The notes beneath the pieces were generated by a model. That model did no database searches. It saw only the letters and a program-made list of their open reading frames with translations, and had not been told where the DNA came from. Both the position numbers and the translations under genes were made by a program. Below are positions 11,401 through 22,342 of a stretch of DNA of 64,000 nt, in pieces; within the stretch, counting starts at the first letter, position 1; every line of letters begins with the position of its first letter. Source of the stretch: Marsupella aquatica (Eukaryota > Marchantiophyta); the NCBI GenBank assembly GCA_973895155.1, contig OZ316892.1:24242001-24306000 (forward strand), given 5' to 3'.

Positions 11401-12877
11401 AATAGTTCTCAACTGTACACAATAACAAAGGCAGAAGAAGGTCATGCCTGCACAGGTCTCCAATCCATTTGCAAACCAGGCAAGGCGCATCCTTTCCTAG
11501 AATTGTCAAATTTACTTATTATATGGATAACATGGTTGTCTCAATGTCTCTTTCAACTTTGTGACTAAACCTGCAGCTGTTACATGAGCCAGGTTCCAGT
11601 TTCTAGATTTCTTCCTTCGATTTATACCTTCACCATGACTAGTTTTGTTCCCGGTTGGAATTGGGGACTTCTCATTTGATTTTCCTTAGCAGCGATATGC
11701 CTCATGAAATGATTTGGGTGACGATGATACCGGTCTTTGATTTATTTCCTTCTCTTTATTGTTTGCCAATGGTTGATCGAGCTGGTGGGCTCTTGTTATG
11801 TCATCTGACCGAAGTTGACTTGTATTCTATTCAATAATGTTATGCCTAGAAAAAACCTATATTCCGTTGACGTGGTCAATTTGCCATCCCAATCTTCTTT
11901 TGGAATTATGGTGTCGATAAATTTTAATTCCTTACTCGTGATTTCTTCAGATCCTTGACCATAGGTCAGATGCAAGGCAAGTTTCAGATGATTGTCATCC
12001 GCCATTCAGGCCATGCTATCCAGGTTACTTATCTTGCTACCATGCTTGCAATAATATACTTTGCTTGCCTAACTTCTTCTGTGAATATTAGTGCCACTGC
12101 GGGGAGACACTGATTAACTTTGGCAAGTGGCAGAAGGGCTGCAAAGTAGTGCCAGAATAGAATTGACACCGTTAGATGAGCTTGATTACCAGCACTCACT
12201 TTTAATAGTTTTAGGGTACCAACTGAGACTTGAAGGCAGTCAGAGTGTCTTTGAAACTGTTTTGCACACGCGGAGCTTGGGCTGAGGGAAGTGCGGAAGG
12301 TACGTACTGACTTGCACCTGTAAATTCAGGAGGATGAGCCTGATGAGTTCGCAACAGTGGTATTGGGATTTATCTCGAGAAATCGGATTGGGACATATGG
12401 CTTGGAGGTACTTGCTTCTCTACTAAGCGCCTAGCTCAGTGTCTTCTGCTGCCTATGATATTGTCGACGCTTTGGAAAGTTATGGTTAATATGCTTTGCT
12501 TTAAAAGTCCATTACCAATCTCAATCAAGTAAGAATTCTTGTTAAACTGGGATTCTGTTAGTGGTTTTGTTTGGGCAACCCAGTCTTCGTCTGGTAAAGT
12601 GAAATACTCGTAATCTGTGTTGAGGGTGCCAAAGATAATAACAGTATTTGTCACGGATACTAACTTATAATTTGTAATTTCTGTACTGGTAGATCCCAGG
12701 CCTGCGACGACCAATCCAGCTGAGATCAAGTAACTGAAGGAAGTGCTTTTACTTATTTTGTCCAAGGTATTACTTGGTCATTCGTTTTCGCTTCCAATGC
12801 GTACATCCCTGAACGAATTTGCTCAGACACAAACTCCATTCGGGGAAGTCAAGTTGGGATTGTCCCCAAGGTCTTAA
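5450..12877 (+). CDS. PPME1: Protein phosphatase methylesterase 1 (PPME1-like), 13 exons
   Basis: This alpha/beta hydrolase removes the C-terminal methyl ester from the catalytic subunit of PP2A. Exons in phase: 5450-5769, 7481-7565, 8126-8196, 8535-8649, 8953-9032, 9980-10064, 10293-10373, 10525-10619, 10827-10877, 11073-11153, 11951-12023, 12330-12407, 12827-12877, giving 421 residues. Visible family motifs are FCLHGGGYSG (oxyanion region), DMRGHG, the nucleophile elbow GHSMGG (Ser codon split by intron 5), VVVDVVEGTAM (acid), AGTDRLDR and RHSGHAIQEDEP (catalytic His). The N-terminal ~107 residues are His/Ser-rich then strongly acidic and poorly conserved. All introns are GT-AG except intron 4, which begins GC. 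The start is the first ATG of the long exon; a GTG two codons upstream was ignored. The last exon is least certain: plant homologues end with a short IPGMWKP-like tail that I cannot find. Reading through 12407 instead would end at 12434. Confidence 0.92.
6660..7360 (+). repeat. Three ~230-bp tandem repeats in PPME1 intron 1
   Basis: Three diverged copies start near 6670, 6893 and 7133. Each carries TTTAGTCTTGACAA-like, GTTGCCTAGTAATA, TGAGCAACAAACTCT and GGTTTTATCCGCCTGAG blocks. Spacings are about 223 and 240 bp. The array lies wholly within intron 1 (5770-7480). Confidence 0.8.
8650..8952 (+). other. GC-AG intron (intron 4 of PPME1)
   Basis: Exon 4 ends GCCGAG and the intron starts GCATGA; the next exon starts ACC after CTACTGCAG. 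This join keeps the frame and gives the family sequence LSAETLCSDVL. No GT donor nearby would do so. GC-AG introns are a known minor class. Confidence 0.7.
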
Positions 12878-13484
12878 GAAGCATTTGTACCATAGCATTT
12901 GTCCTCAGCGGGTCTTAAATGGAGCTTTCACTCCCAGGCCTTAGGTTTGGGGTTGTGAAGGAGATCAAAGAGAGTTCGTTGCCAGTAGGGTTTGGTCAGC
13001 TTTGAACAAACCCACTGGGATAGATGACTGATTCTGTTGGGGCGAGTCTAATATTACAACACCTTTGATTTAGTTCTTTAACATTATTGGCATCATGGGG
13101 GAATCGGTAACTCTGAGTAATATTTCACATGTCACAGGCTGTGTCAAAAGATTGGTGGCTCGGTCAGAAGATATTCATGGTGGCCAAATCCTTGAATATG
13201 CTGACCAATATAATTTACCTGGGGTCAATTGCAACGAACAGGTTGATGGGTGTCATGCATCTAGAAGGGGGTGGTGGAAAATATGAAATATGTTAAATGT
13301 TGTTTTCATGTTTTTTCTTCTAAATCCCAAAGCAATTTTTTAAGAATTAGTGTTGTTATGGCATGTGCATGTGACCTTTATCACGGTAGTTGACATAGTG
13401 ATTCAGTTTCGATTTGGGGGGAGAGATGTGACTCATTTCAGATGGGGGGGGGGGGGAAAGAAGTGACTCATTTCATATGGGGGA
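12878..13484. other. PPME1 3' flank, no gene recognised
   Basis: Downstream of the proposed stop codon. It probably includes the 3' untranslated region, but I cannot place a poly(A) site. A 63-codon ORF at 13095-13286 has no recognisable domain. Confidence 0.35.
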
Positions 13485-14645
13485 GGAGAGGGGTCACTAT
13501 ATGAAGTGTTTTGTATGAGGGCTAATATTTTTAGGTTTAGACTATTTTATGTTTAGATTTATTAAATTATAAATGAAAAATATATGTTATTTATTTAGTT
13601 ATTTTTTAAAAATAATTATTTATTAGTATTTTTTAAAATAAAAATTTATTTTGTATCAAGAATGTTTAAAAAAAAGTTAGATATCTTAAAAATTGGAGCC
13701 CTAAATTTTAGGATCATTCAATTTGCTTTGTTTTTTATGTAATTTTTTCTTGTTTTTTTGTTTTGGGCTTTTTTTTTCTCTCTCAACCAAAAGTAAAAAT
13801 AATGAATATCTTTTTGAGTCGGATAGAAAGGATATTGAAACAAAAAATAACAAAATGAACAATAGTGGATATTTGTTCTAAGATTTTCACAATGTACTGC
13901 AAGGTCCAACGATATTGAAACAAAAAATAACAAAATGAACAGTAATGGATATTTGTTCTAAGATTTTCACAATGCATCGCAAGGTCCAACAATAGTCTTA
14001 TTTGTTAACATTGTCTTCTCACAATCTTGTTATGGTATCAAGTTGAAACTATTGACTTCAATTTACCTAAAATTTCAAAGTGTTCACTGAGCATTGAAAT
14101 TGAGTTACAAGTTGACTGTCTTTAACTCCCTGGCATGAACCCTGAACCTAAATCTCAAAACCCTAGCCTAGCCTAATCTAACATGATCTTCAATTTCTAC
14201 CAATGTCCCAATAGCCTTTTTGGGTTAGCTTTTAAAATAACCCTCATGTATTCTTCCAATACTAAGCAACCATTGAGGTCTCATGAGATTGGCTAACCCA
14301 AATCATACACCCATGTATACTTTAAGGTATTTTTTTGGGAAAAATTAAATCTATTATTTTCAAGTGTACACTTATACCAATAATACAACAATAAGTGTAT
14401 CAATTAGAACATGTCAGTGTCTTGCACATGATACAAAAAACACTAAAACAAGTTCATATTTATATTTAATGAGTGCCTATAGTCCTTTTAAGTCAACTAA
14501 AAAAATTAATGGACTATTGTTCTTCTATAAATTTTGGAAGAATTCTTTTAAGATCATTTAAATGATCATATATTTGATCTTATGTGATATGACACTTCTT
14601 TGAAAAGATATGACACTTCTGTGAAAGTAACCCCCTTAGTTGCTG
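13485..14645 (-). mobile_element. Degenerate CTCGGGGG-family element
   Basis: The left edge carries GGGGTCACTATATGAAG, matching the inverted right end of the 328-bp MITE at 36237-36564. The right edge has GACACTTCTGTGAAAGTAACCCCC, matching its left end in reverse. Both ends are eroded and I find no clear target duplication. The AT-rich interior holds a tandem duplication. Confidence 0.45.
13831..13992 (+). repeat. 81-bp tandem duplication
   Basis: Two adjacent copies share GATATTGAAACAAAAAATAA, TGGATATTTGTTCTAAG and GCAAGGTCCAAC. They differ at only a few bases, so the duplication is younger than the decay of the surrounding element. Confidence 0.75.
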
Positions 14646-14907
14646 ACAAGGCCATGTTCATGCCATTTCATGGGAACACACTAGAGTTAAATTGTACCAT
14701 AGGCCTATTGGCCATACCAAGTCTTTGCAACACAAACTCTCTCTATCTCTTAAGTGTTTTGATAACAATGAGTTTGAGTTACTCTTTACAAACAACATTT
14801 GCATGTGTACATAACAGCAGGATAACTACCCTAATCAAGTATGCAACTACAATTAACCTAATTACAGGTACAATTGTAACTTTATATCTAGGAGTAAATG
14901 CCTAACA
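14646..14907 (-). repeat. LTR fragment
   Basis: It shares with the LTR at 423-764 the blocks GGGAACACAC, CCTATTGGCCATACCAAGTC, TAACAATGAG and the end GAGTAAATGCCTAACA. The TG...CA terminus at 14907 is intact but the other end is missing. Confidence 0.55.
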
Positions 14908-15140
14908 ATGTTATATTTGATGTACACCCTTAGAAACAACAAAAAGCAATTTAATAGTTGAATACTTAGGTTACTAACCTTGGACTTGCCGGTTCTTAAT
15001 TTGTGTTGTAGTGAGTGAGTCTTAATTAAAGTATTTCTGTCTAATTGATGCAAGACTTGGGCAGGGCATTTTGTGTTTTGACTTTGGATGAGTGAAGACA
15101 AGGGCAATCATGTATGTGAGGGCGGCAACTGGTGGGGGAA

Positions 15141-15198
15141 CTCTGCTTGGAAGGTTGTTCTTTGAATAGTACTTGAAGGGTTCAATTCCCTAGCAGAG
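15141..15198 (+). other. tRNA-like shortened cloverleaf
   Basis: CTCTGCT at 15141 pairs with AGCAGAG ending at 15198, enclosing a T-arm-like AGGGTTCAATTCCCT. Only about 29 bases separate the acceptor-like strand from the T-arm, too few for a normal D arm plus anticodon arm. It is close in size to the element at 36696-36754. It may be a tRNA-derived SINE remnant. Confidence 0.3.
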
Positions 15199-16465
15199 CT
15201 TGAGGTTGAGCATATAAACCGAAAGGTAGTTGAAAAAGTCACATCATTGTGGGTGGCATTGAATATGCAAAATAAGTAATCAAGATTAAAAAAAGCATGC
15301 TCTTGAGTTTAGTGTATGCTTTTGCTTTTAGTGTGTTCTAGGATTGCTATATGGAGAAACAATGTTACATATTTTTTTTTGGAGTTTGTTAACAAACTGA
15401 AATTTTGATGTACTCCAAGTAAAGGGATTTTCCCCAAATAAATGGTCTCCTAGATTATCCGATACCCTTCAAGCTGAAAAATAAATTGCAGTTGTCTTTT
15501 CTAGTTTCATCCCTTCAATATCAAAACCCTAAACCCTAGCCTAGAGAGGCATGACTTTGTGATAGTTCACTTGAGTAGAAAATGATAGATCCTGGGTTCA
15601 ATTATTGCAACTAACTCTTCCCTTTTTATAGGGTTTCACAAATTTCTTAAATAAATAATAAAATAAAATATATGAAAACATTAAAACCTACAGCTCAAGG
15701 GTAGGAGCTGTCTTGCAAATAAACATGTCACCTAATACCATTATATTTTGTCTTTATGTATCCACTTCGATTTCATTGAATGTCGAGGAATGTGATGAAC
15801 GTCTAAATCAAGCCAAGCCTTCTGAGGATGATGTTTGAGTAGCTCAAACATCGAAAAGTAGACGAACACAAAACTCGAGCATTGGAGAAACAATTACCGT
15901 CGACCTTTTCTAATGCTTTCCCCTCTTAGCAATCGCCTCGTCGCCCTTTTGCCGATTCAGAAAAAGCCACCAATGAGCACAAGTTCCTGCCTGGTGTAAC
16001 TCATTCTACAGGTCGTTCAAAGTATGTACGTACTATCGTTCTCGGCTGATATACAGATATCGCACCACGGTCTTTTTAGCAAGCACTGACTGTAAACTCT
16101 TAGTTAGTCTCTTCGGGTACTCGTCGCTGTAATATTCTCTCCTCGTTGTGACCGTTTCAACGTTTGAAACTCTAAGGAAGCCCGGTCAATTGCAAACGAT
16201 ACAATCTCATATATATGCTCGATGTCCATTTCATGATATGGAGCATTGATTGTGCATTGAGAGTGTACTCGGTCCTGCTGAAGCAAATAGTTATTTGCCC
16301 CAACTCCCGCAGTTTTATGGTAGGTCAGCGATTCACTTACCAGGCTCGCATCAGCATGTTTGCCATTCTAGATGACATCCCTCTCTCGGGTATTTTCTGT
16401 GTATGCTATAGTTTCATTTGAACGAGTCTATTGTGGGTTGACCATGACCACAATCTGGTCAAAAG

Positions 16466-16522
16466 AAGTTGTGATAATTCACTCAGTCACGTGAAGTTGT
16501 GATCATTCACTCAGTCACGTTG
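16466..16522 (+). repeat. 28-bp tandem duplication
   Basis: The unit AGTTGTGATCATTCACTCAG followed by TCACGTGA is present twice in a row with one internal difference. Confidence 0.7.
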
Positions 16523-17249
16523 AGTTCCTTTTGAACATGGTTGGAATTGAACCGTGGACAACGTCCGTTTTGGCCAGCGTGGTGCGCATCAAACAATGCA
16601 CAGAATTCCCTCAGTGTCAGCCAGACTGGCAGCTTCACGAATCCAATAATATTGGCCAACTTACGTCAGCAGGTACGATAGTGAGCTTTCATGTGCTTGA
16701 CACACGACGGGAGACAGTCATATACCACCATATATACCGGAACAACTTTTGTGATGTTACAGGCTCGATTACAGGGATTCAGAAATTATTGACACGATTC
16801 TCTGAAGCACATGCACTTCTCGGGTAGTAAGAGATAGACTCTAGCTACCTTCTTAACACCGTCCCTAGCTCGTAATAATACTTTTCCGCAACAAACACCG
16901 TTTTTCAACGGTGGCATTTGGTCGCTGTACAATAGATAGAAGATGCGTTCCTTTCATCTTTGATCGAAGCAACTTACTTGGGTTACTAACGGAACCGTGA
17001 AAATTGTTTTTTTGCAACTGGGTCGTTTGTTAGAATACAGTGCTCTTTCTGCCTTGAAAGAGTCCATTGAATTCCATGCAGAGAAACAACATACAGCGGG
17101 ACCTAGCAAAGGAAATAGAAAAGTAGTCTCGAAAGTAGTACACTTTCGCGTTTTCCGTCCAGTAGGGTGTTAGGCTACTCTGCCACTTAGTGGGCTTTTA
17201 GTTCTTTGTGGTTGTGGGGAACTAATGGGCCTGTCGGCCCTCTTTGGAC

Positions 17250-17545
17250 TTCTTGTTACTCTTCGGTCTTCTTGTTGGGGTCTTTTCCTCTTACCCCTTC
17301 ATTGGATCTTTTGCCTTCGGGATCCTGGCCCTCTTTGGTCGTCTTGTTCGGGTCTTTCCCTCTTACCCCTTCATTGGGTCTTTTGCCTTCGGGATCCTGG
17401 CCCTCTTTGGTCTTCTTGTTCGGGTCTTTCCCTCTTCCCACTTTATTGGGTCGTTTGCTTTCGGGATCCTGGCCCTCGTTGGTCTTGTTGGGGTATTTTC
17501 CTCTTTCCCCTTCACTGGATCTTTCATTTTTGGGATCCAGTCTGC
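17250..17545 (+). repeat. 72-bp minisatellite, about four copies
   Basis: The block GGGATCCTGGCCCTCTTTGG recurs at spacings of 72, 72 and 69 bp, with TCTTACCCCTTCATTGG-like sequence between. The period is divisible by three, so long ORFs persist in all three plus frames and two minus frames. They encode only a repeated 24-residue pattern and are not evidence of a gene. Confidence 0.85.
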
Positions 17546-19034
17546 CGGTTCGACTTTTTTTTGTTCATTGGCACCATGATATGTATTTAGATTCACTATG
17601 TAATGACACAAACACCTCACTTTTCCGCCACCTATAAAATCTCTGGACATATTGGGTGGACGGTAGCATATTTGTCTTTATAATGAAAACTTCTCCCGGA
17701 CCAGCCAGGTGGTGTATCAACAGATATCATTACACATCGAGGAACAGCATATTATACACAATATCCTAGCTAGCGAAGGGAGACCAGGCTCTGGTGGACA
17801 AACGTCCGAGTGGGCAGAAGTGACGGAAAGGAGTCACTCTTTCTGGCACTCTAACTGACGTACAATGATTGCTGGTGCAGTTCAAGACTCAGCTTTCTAC
17901 AGTCGTTGAACACTTGACCGACGTGGGTTCTCAGGCTAGTGCTGTCTATGTCTTCCGAAAGCTATCAAGTGACTTAAGGCCCCAAGAAAGCTCTGGTCCG
18001 CCAGTCCTGAAACTATCTTGAGGCTGAAGCTCTCGGGCAAGCATTCACGTTAAGATTCTATTTTAGCTCGTGACCTTCGAGCTTCGTCCTTTGTGTAGTC
18101 CCCGGTGTCGTCCCCAAAGGGATTGAGTGCAAAAGGCACTCATAGCGGACTCAAGAGCCTAGAGTTTGATATTTGACTTCATCATATTAAAATTTAGCAG
18201 AGTAGGGTAATATATTACTGTCCACTCTTCAGACAACCTTTCCAGAAAATTCAGATACCATAGTGCATGTCGTCAGCAAATCGGTTCAGGACTCCTACTG
18301 TAGTTTATATATATGCATCTTTTTTTAACACCAAAAACTGCTCTGAAAGGTTCTGCGCCAGTTTCGTCACCCATTCAAGAAGTTAATGAATAGCCCAAAT
18401 AAAATGGTTCATATTATATTTCCGCTTTAGTAATCTCTTGACCTCAACAATACATTCGACCTGATCCTGTTATTGACATTCCCGTTGCCAGTTATTTGAT
18501 TATATTGACATACAAAACTAAGTACACTTTAATGACAATGTTACTGCAAGGAGTATAAATTAGGATCACAATGGCACTTCTTACCCAACCTACATGTACA
18601 AGCAATTGTTAATGGCTTCATAGCAAAATTGGGGGAGATTGATAAAGCCCATCAATCAAATTGAGAAGTTTGCAAACCCAATGTTTTGTTGGCTTGAATG
18701 CACATACTCGTGGTTATACACATGTAGATTTCCTTGTGCAAACCTTTATTAATTCGATCATCTGGATGACCTCCCCATCAAGAGTACGTTCATCGCTGTA
18801 GCGATCATTCGAATGCAGTGTAGTCGACCATTGCACCAGAGGTTCATAAGTGTTGCTGGTTCGAAATCTCAAATGTACTCAATCATACTACTAACACACC
18901 TTTGAGATTTCAACCTGAATTTCTTATTTTCTTGCCTCCTTACGGACAAGCAAGTCCATGAACATAGGTGCCGTAGATCTGGGTTCACATATATCATTGA
19001 GCCGCTCACAAAGTTATACAACTTTAAGGCCTAG

Positions 19035-19110
19035 ATTTATCCCAGGTCCGTGATGTCAAAGAGGTCGGGACATTTATCCCAGGTCCATGATGTCAAAGAG
19101 GCCGGGGCAT
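19035..19110 (+). repeat. 37-bp tandem duplication
   Basis: ATTTATCCCAGGTCC and GATGTCAAAGAGG occur twice with 37-bp spacing and three differences, followed by the start of a third copy. Confidence 0.7.
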
Positions 19111-20126
19111 TTGACTTGATCCATAAGCGACTGGTTTTGATTGAGTCCATACTTTTCGGGTCACTGTTCAAGCAATAAATCGAGAAGCAACGGACTGTTC
19201 ATGATGTTACACACTTACGAGCACGAATTGCCTCCAAGGATCAAGTTAACATTAAATAATTTTTTTTGGTCGGCGTGTCACTGTTAGCACTACGATACGG
19301 CTCAAAATGATTCAATGGAATAGCCGTTCAATCAAATTGTTTCAGATGTAGAACGAAGGGATGTGATCTGCCGATCGAGATGTGGAGATCAGCCTCCTCT
19401 ACGATTCGACAATTTCTGGCGAAGGAACGTATTTCCTATTTGCAGTGCAGCCAGGAATTACGGCCCACATTTGGACCAACCACGTGCATATTGAGGCGCT
19501 TCCCCTGTGAGGCATCTGCTCTGCATCAGATCGTTAGATCTATGAGTAGGACACTATACTTAGAATATAATTGGGACACGAAACCTTTCTTTAATCCGAA
19601 GGGATGGAGGGAGGTACATCGACATGGTTGAAGAATTGCCGACAACTCCCTATGACGTGGAAACAGAAAGGACTTATCACAGGAGAGTGGATGGGTGTGG
19701 AGTAGGAAGCTCTGCGGCGCTACTTTTCTACCCCTACCTGACGTCGTAGCCACATCAGTCCAACAAATTCGGGGTAAATCACCATAAAATCATCTGAAAT
19801 TCTCTACGCAGATTCAACAGTGGCGGTCTGAACTCAAGGGATTGTCATCGGGGTTGGTGGGCACCGGACTTCGAAATGAAAGACATCACACGACATGCAA
19901 AGTGCATTAGATAAAGGTGAATTCACATACTTGTTGTCAGAAACAGTTTTACTGATTGGCTTCGTGACTAGAGAACTTTTTTTTTTCTTCCGTTTACAAT
20001 CATGTCGTTGTTGTCGGTCTCTCAAGTGATACGCCCATAGAAAGTACGCGTTGACTCCATAGCGGGGTATGATTAAGCGTGGATCTGCTTCCAGCCAAGA
20101 ATGTGTGACGCATGAAGCATTATTGA

Positions 20127-20450
20127 TCGTTGTTTCAAGGGTTGAACCTACTGTGGACCGCCAGGTTCCATACTTTGCATGTCTTTACAAGCAGCCGGGG
20201 ATACTTGTCTTTAATCCTCTCCATTGTTGTTTCAAGGGTTGAGCCTATTGGGGGTAGCCAGGTTACGTGCTTTCCATGTGACTTAGGGTTGCTTTACAAG
20301 CAGTCACGGATACTTGTCTTTATTCCATTCCCTCGTAGGGTTGCTTTACAAGCAGTCACGGATACTTGTCTTTATTCCATTCCCTCTACTGTTTCAAGGG
20401 TTGAGCCTATGGGGACAGCAAGACCACACACTCTCCATGTGATCTAGAGC
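20127..20450 (+). repeat. Interleaved tandem repeat cluster
   Basis: GTTTCAAGGGTTGARCCTA occurs three times and TTTACAAGCAG three times. A 52-bp block beginning TAGGGTTGCTTTACAAGC is perfectly duplicated within it. The 105-codon ORF over this cluster is a by-product. Confidence 0.75.
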
Positions 20451-21779
20451 CCACTTGCATGTGAGGGGCCCTATGTTTTCCTGTCCTCAAACTGTCTGGC
20501 CCTCAAATGGCCTCATGTCAGAATATAAGTGAATGAGACAACGCTCCCTTTAGCCTTCCAATGCCCGGCCTAATGGCAAAAAATTAGGAGTGACAAGGGC
20601 AAGGGCCGGAAACTTTACTGAGGTCCCCGCAGAGGTCTTGATCTCAAACTGGAGAATAAAACAAAGCTGAATTGGGACACATGGGTGAAACTCTGCCAAG
20701 GCAAGCTTTGCCTTGCACCACCAGGCAGCAGACATTGTTGTCAAACTATATCTGGTTCGTCTCTAATCTTTTGCGAATGTTGAGGGCTGTATTGTTGATA
20801 AGCTTCACATGTGAGTTGGCCCTTAGGATGGATTTACAAGAAGGACAAACAAATTAGTGGTGGAGAGGTCACTTGTACAACAAATGTCCCCATCCTACGT
20901 GGACTACACCAGTGGGTCTCAAAATGCTAGTGTACAGTATAGTTGGCCAAAGTTGAGACCACCTCTTGAAATGATAGTTTGAAAGGACCTCAACTAAAAG
21001 GAATTTTCATTCCATATTATACTATTAAGGTAGAAAATGGGAGGACAAAAAGTACACAAAAGGGAAAAAATATATAACATTTGAAGCCCTTAAGCAAAAG
21101 AGGACCAAAGAGGACCAATACCAAACACTAAAAAGGAGGCAGGAAAAAACTCAAGAGAAACAGTGCTACCACTTTGCTAGAGTGGTGAACTAATGATCCA
21201 CATCTAACACAAATGTGTCAAATGCTAATGATCCCCATCTAGTGTCGTAACTAAATCTACTTGTGGGACAACTATGTCTCTAAGGGGGCAAGTGTCTCTG
21301 GAGGCACACTAGCACCCACAGTGAGAGATCAGACGTAGATCACTCAAGCTTGAGTACATTGTATTGTCAATAAATTTCATTGGCAAATGTGCGTGGGTCA
21401 AAACAAATAGAGGGTCGATCTGATGGGCCCCATCCGTCCATCTAGCGACCATTTTTGGTCAAAAGGCAGTCTAAAAAATGGACCAATTAATGGACAGGTA
21501 TAGTAAAACACAATTGTCTGGTCATTTCTTGTTGTTGGTCTATATTATAAAGGCTCCCTAATAATAATGCTCCAGACCAAAGGATGGTGGTCAAGTACAT
21601 GCATTTATGACAGAACCTCAAACATGATGAGACCAAGCAATGGTTCATAATCCCACCAAAGGTTCAGAATACCACTTCTATTGTGGATGCATTCTAAACT
21701 TTGGGAAAGACCTCTATCCACGGGCTATCCACATCACCATCTTGTGGGACCCACACAAAGCCAGGAAGAGTCAAGGAGG

Positions 21780-22342
21780 GGATCAATAGTTTTTATGTAT
21801 GAACTAGCCCAAAGCCTGTGCAATGTATAGAAAATGTCAAGGCGAGTAAAAGATGTTGAGGTGAGGAAAAGATGTCAAAAAGAGACAGTATGTCAAAGTG
21901 AGGCAAAGTTGTTGAGGCAACACAAAGAAATGTAGGCAAGCTCATTCCGTATGCGTTTCAAAAAAAGATGTAGTTCTGTAAAAGATGTCATTGCACTAAG
22001 GATGTTGTGCGCAAAAAATTACATTGCACAAAAAATGTTGTTATGCAAAAGATGTTATTGAGGAAAGATGTCATTATGTATCCCACCATATTTGGACCAC
22101 ATTATATGTGGTCTGATGCCATATTATTACGTTGCACAGAAAATATTGAGGTGAGAAAGATCTCTAGATCATGAGAAAATTTTGAGCTCAAGAAAGATGT
22201 TGAAATGAGAAAGGATGATTGTCAAAGTGAGAAAAGATGTCAAGGTGAGAAATACATGTTGAGGTCAGAAATGGATGTCAAGGTGAGAAAGGTGTTGAGG
22301 TGATAAAAACATGTCAAGGTCAGGAAAGGATGTCAAGGTGAG
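21780..22342 (+). repeat. Degenerate minisatellite, GATGTYRAGGTGAGAAA-like
   Basis: Dozens of diverged copies of a roughly 20-25-bp motif containing GATGTC or GATGTTG plus AGGTGAGAAA run up to the transposon at 22343 and resume right after it at 24303. The array therefore predates that insertion. Confidence 0.7.

Larger units (their letters stand above)
14908..17249. other. Gene-poor stretch
   Basis: No convincing gene. It contains a tRNA-like hairpin (15141-15198), another GGTTCAATTATTGC box-B-like sequence near 15597, and a 28-bp tandem duplication. The 98-codon ORF at 16531-16827 has no recognisable domain. Confidence 0.35.
17546..21779. other. Gene-poor stretch
   Basis: No gene is recognised. 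A 37-bp tandem duplication at 19035-19110 and a larger repeat cluster at 20127-20450 are the only structure I see. ORFs of up to 105 codons lie within the repeat cluster or lack domains. Confidence 0.35.

Noticed and set aside
12436-12765. 109-codon minus-strand ORF as a gene
   Set aside because: It lies in the last PPME1 intron, with no domain or splice context.
17250-17545. CRISPR-like array
   Set aside because: The repeats are contiguous with no unique spacers, and this is a plant nuclear window.
17206-17650. Protein-coding gene with 24-residue repeats
   Set aside because: Open frames exist in five of six readings because the 72-bp period is a multiple of three; no frame shows a start context or domain.
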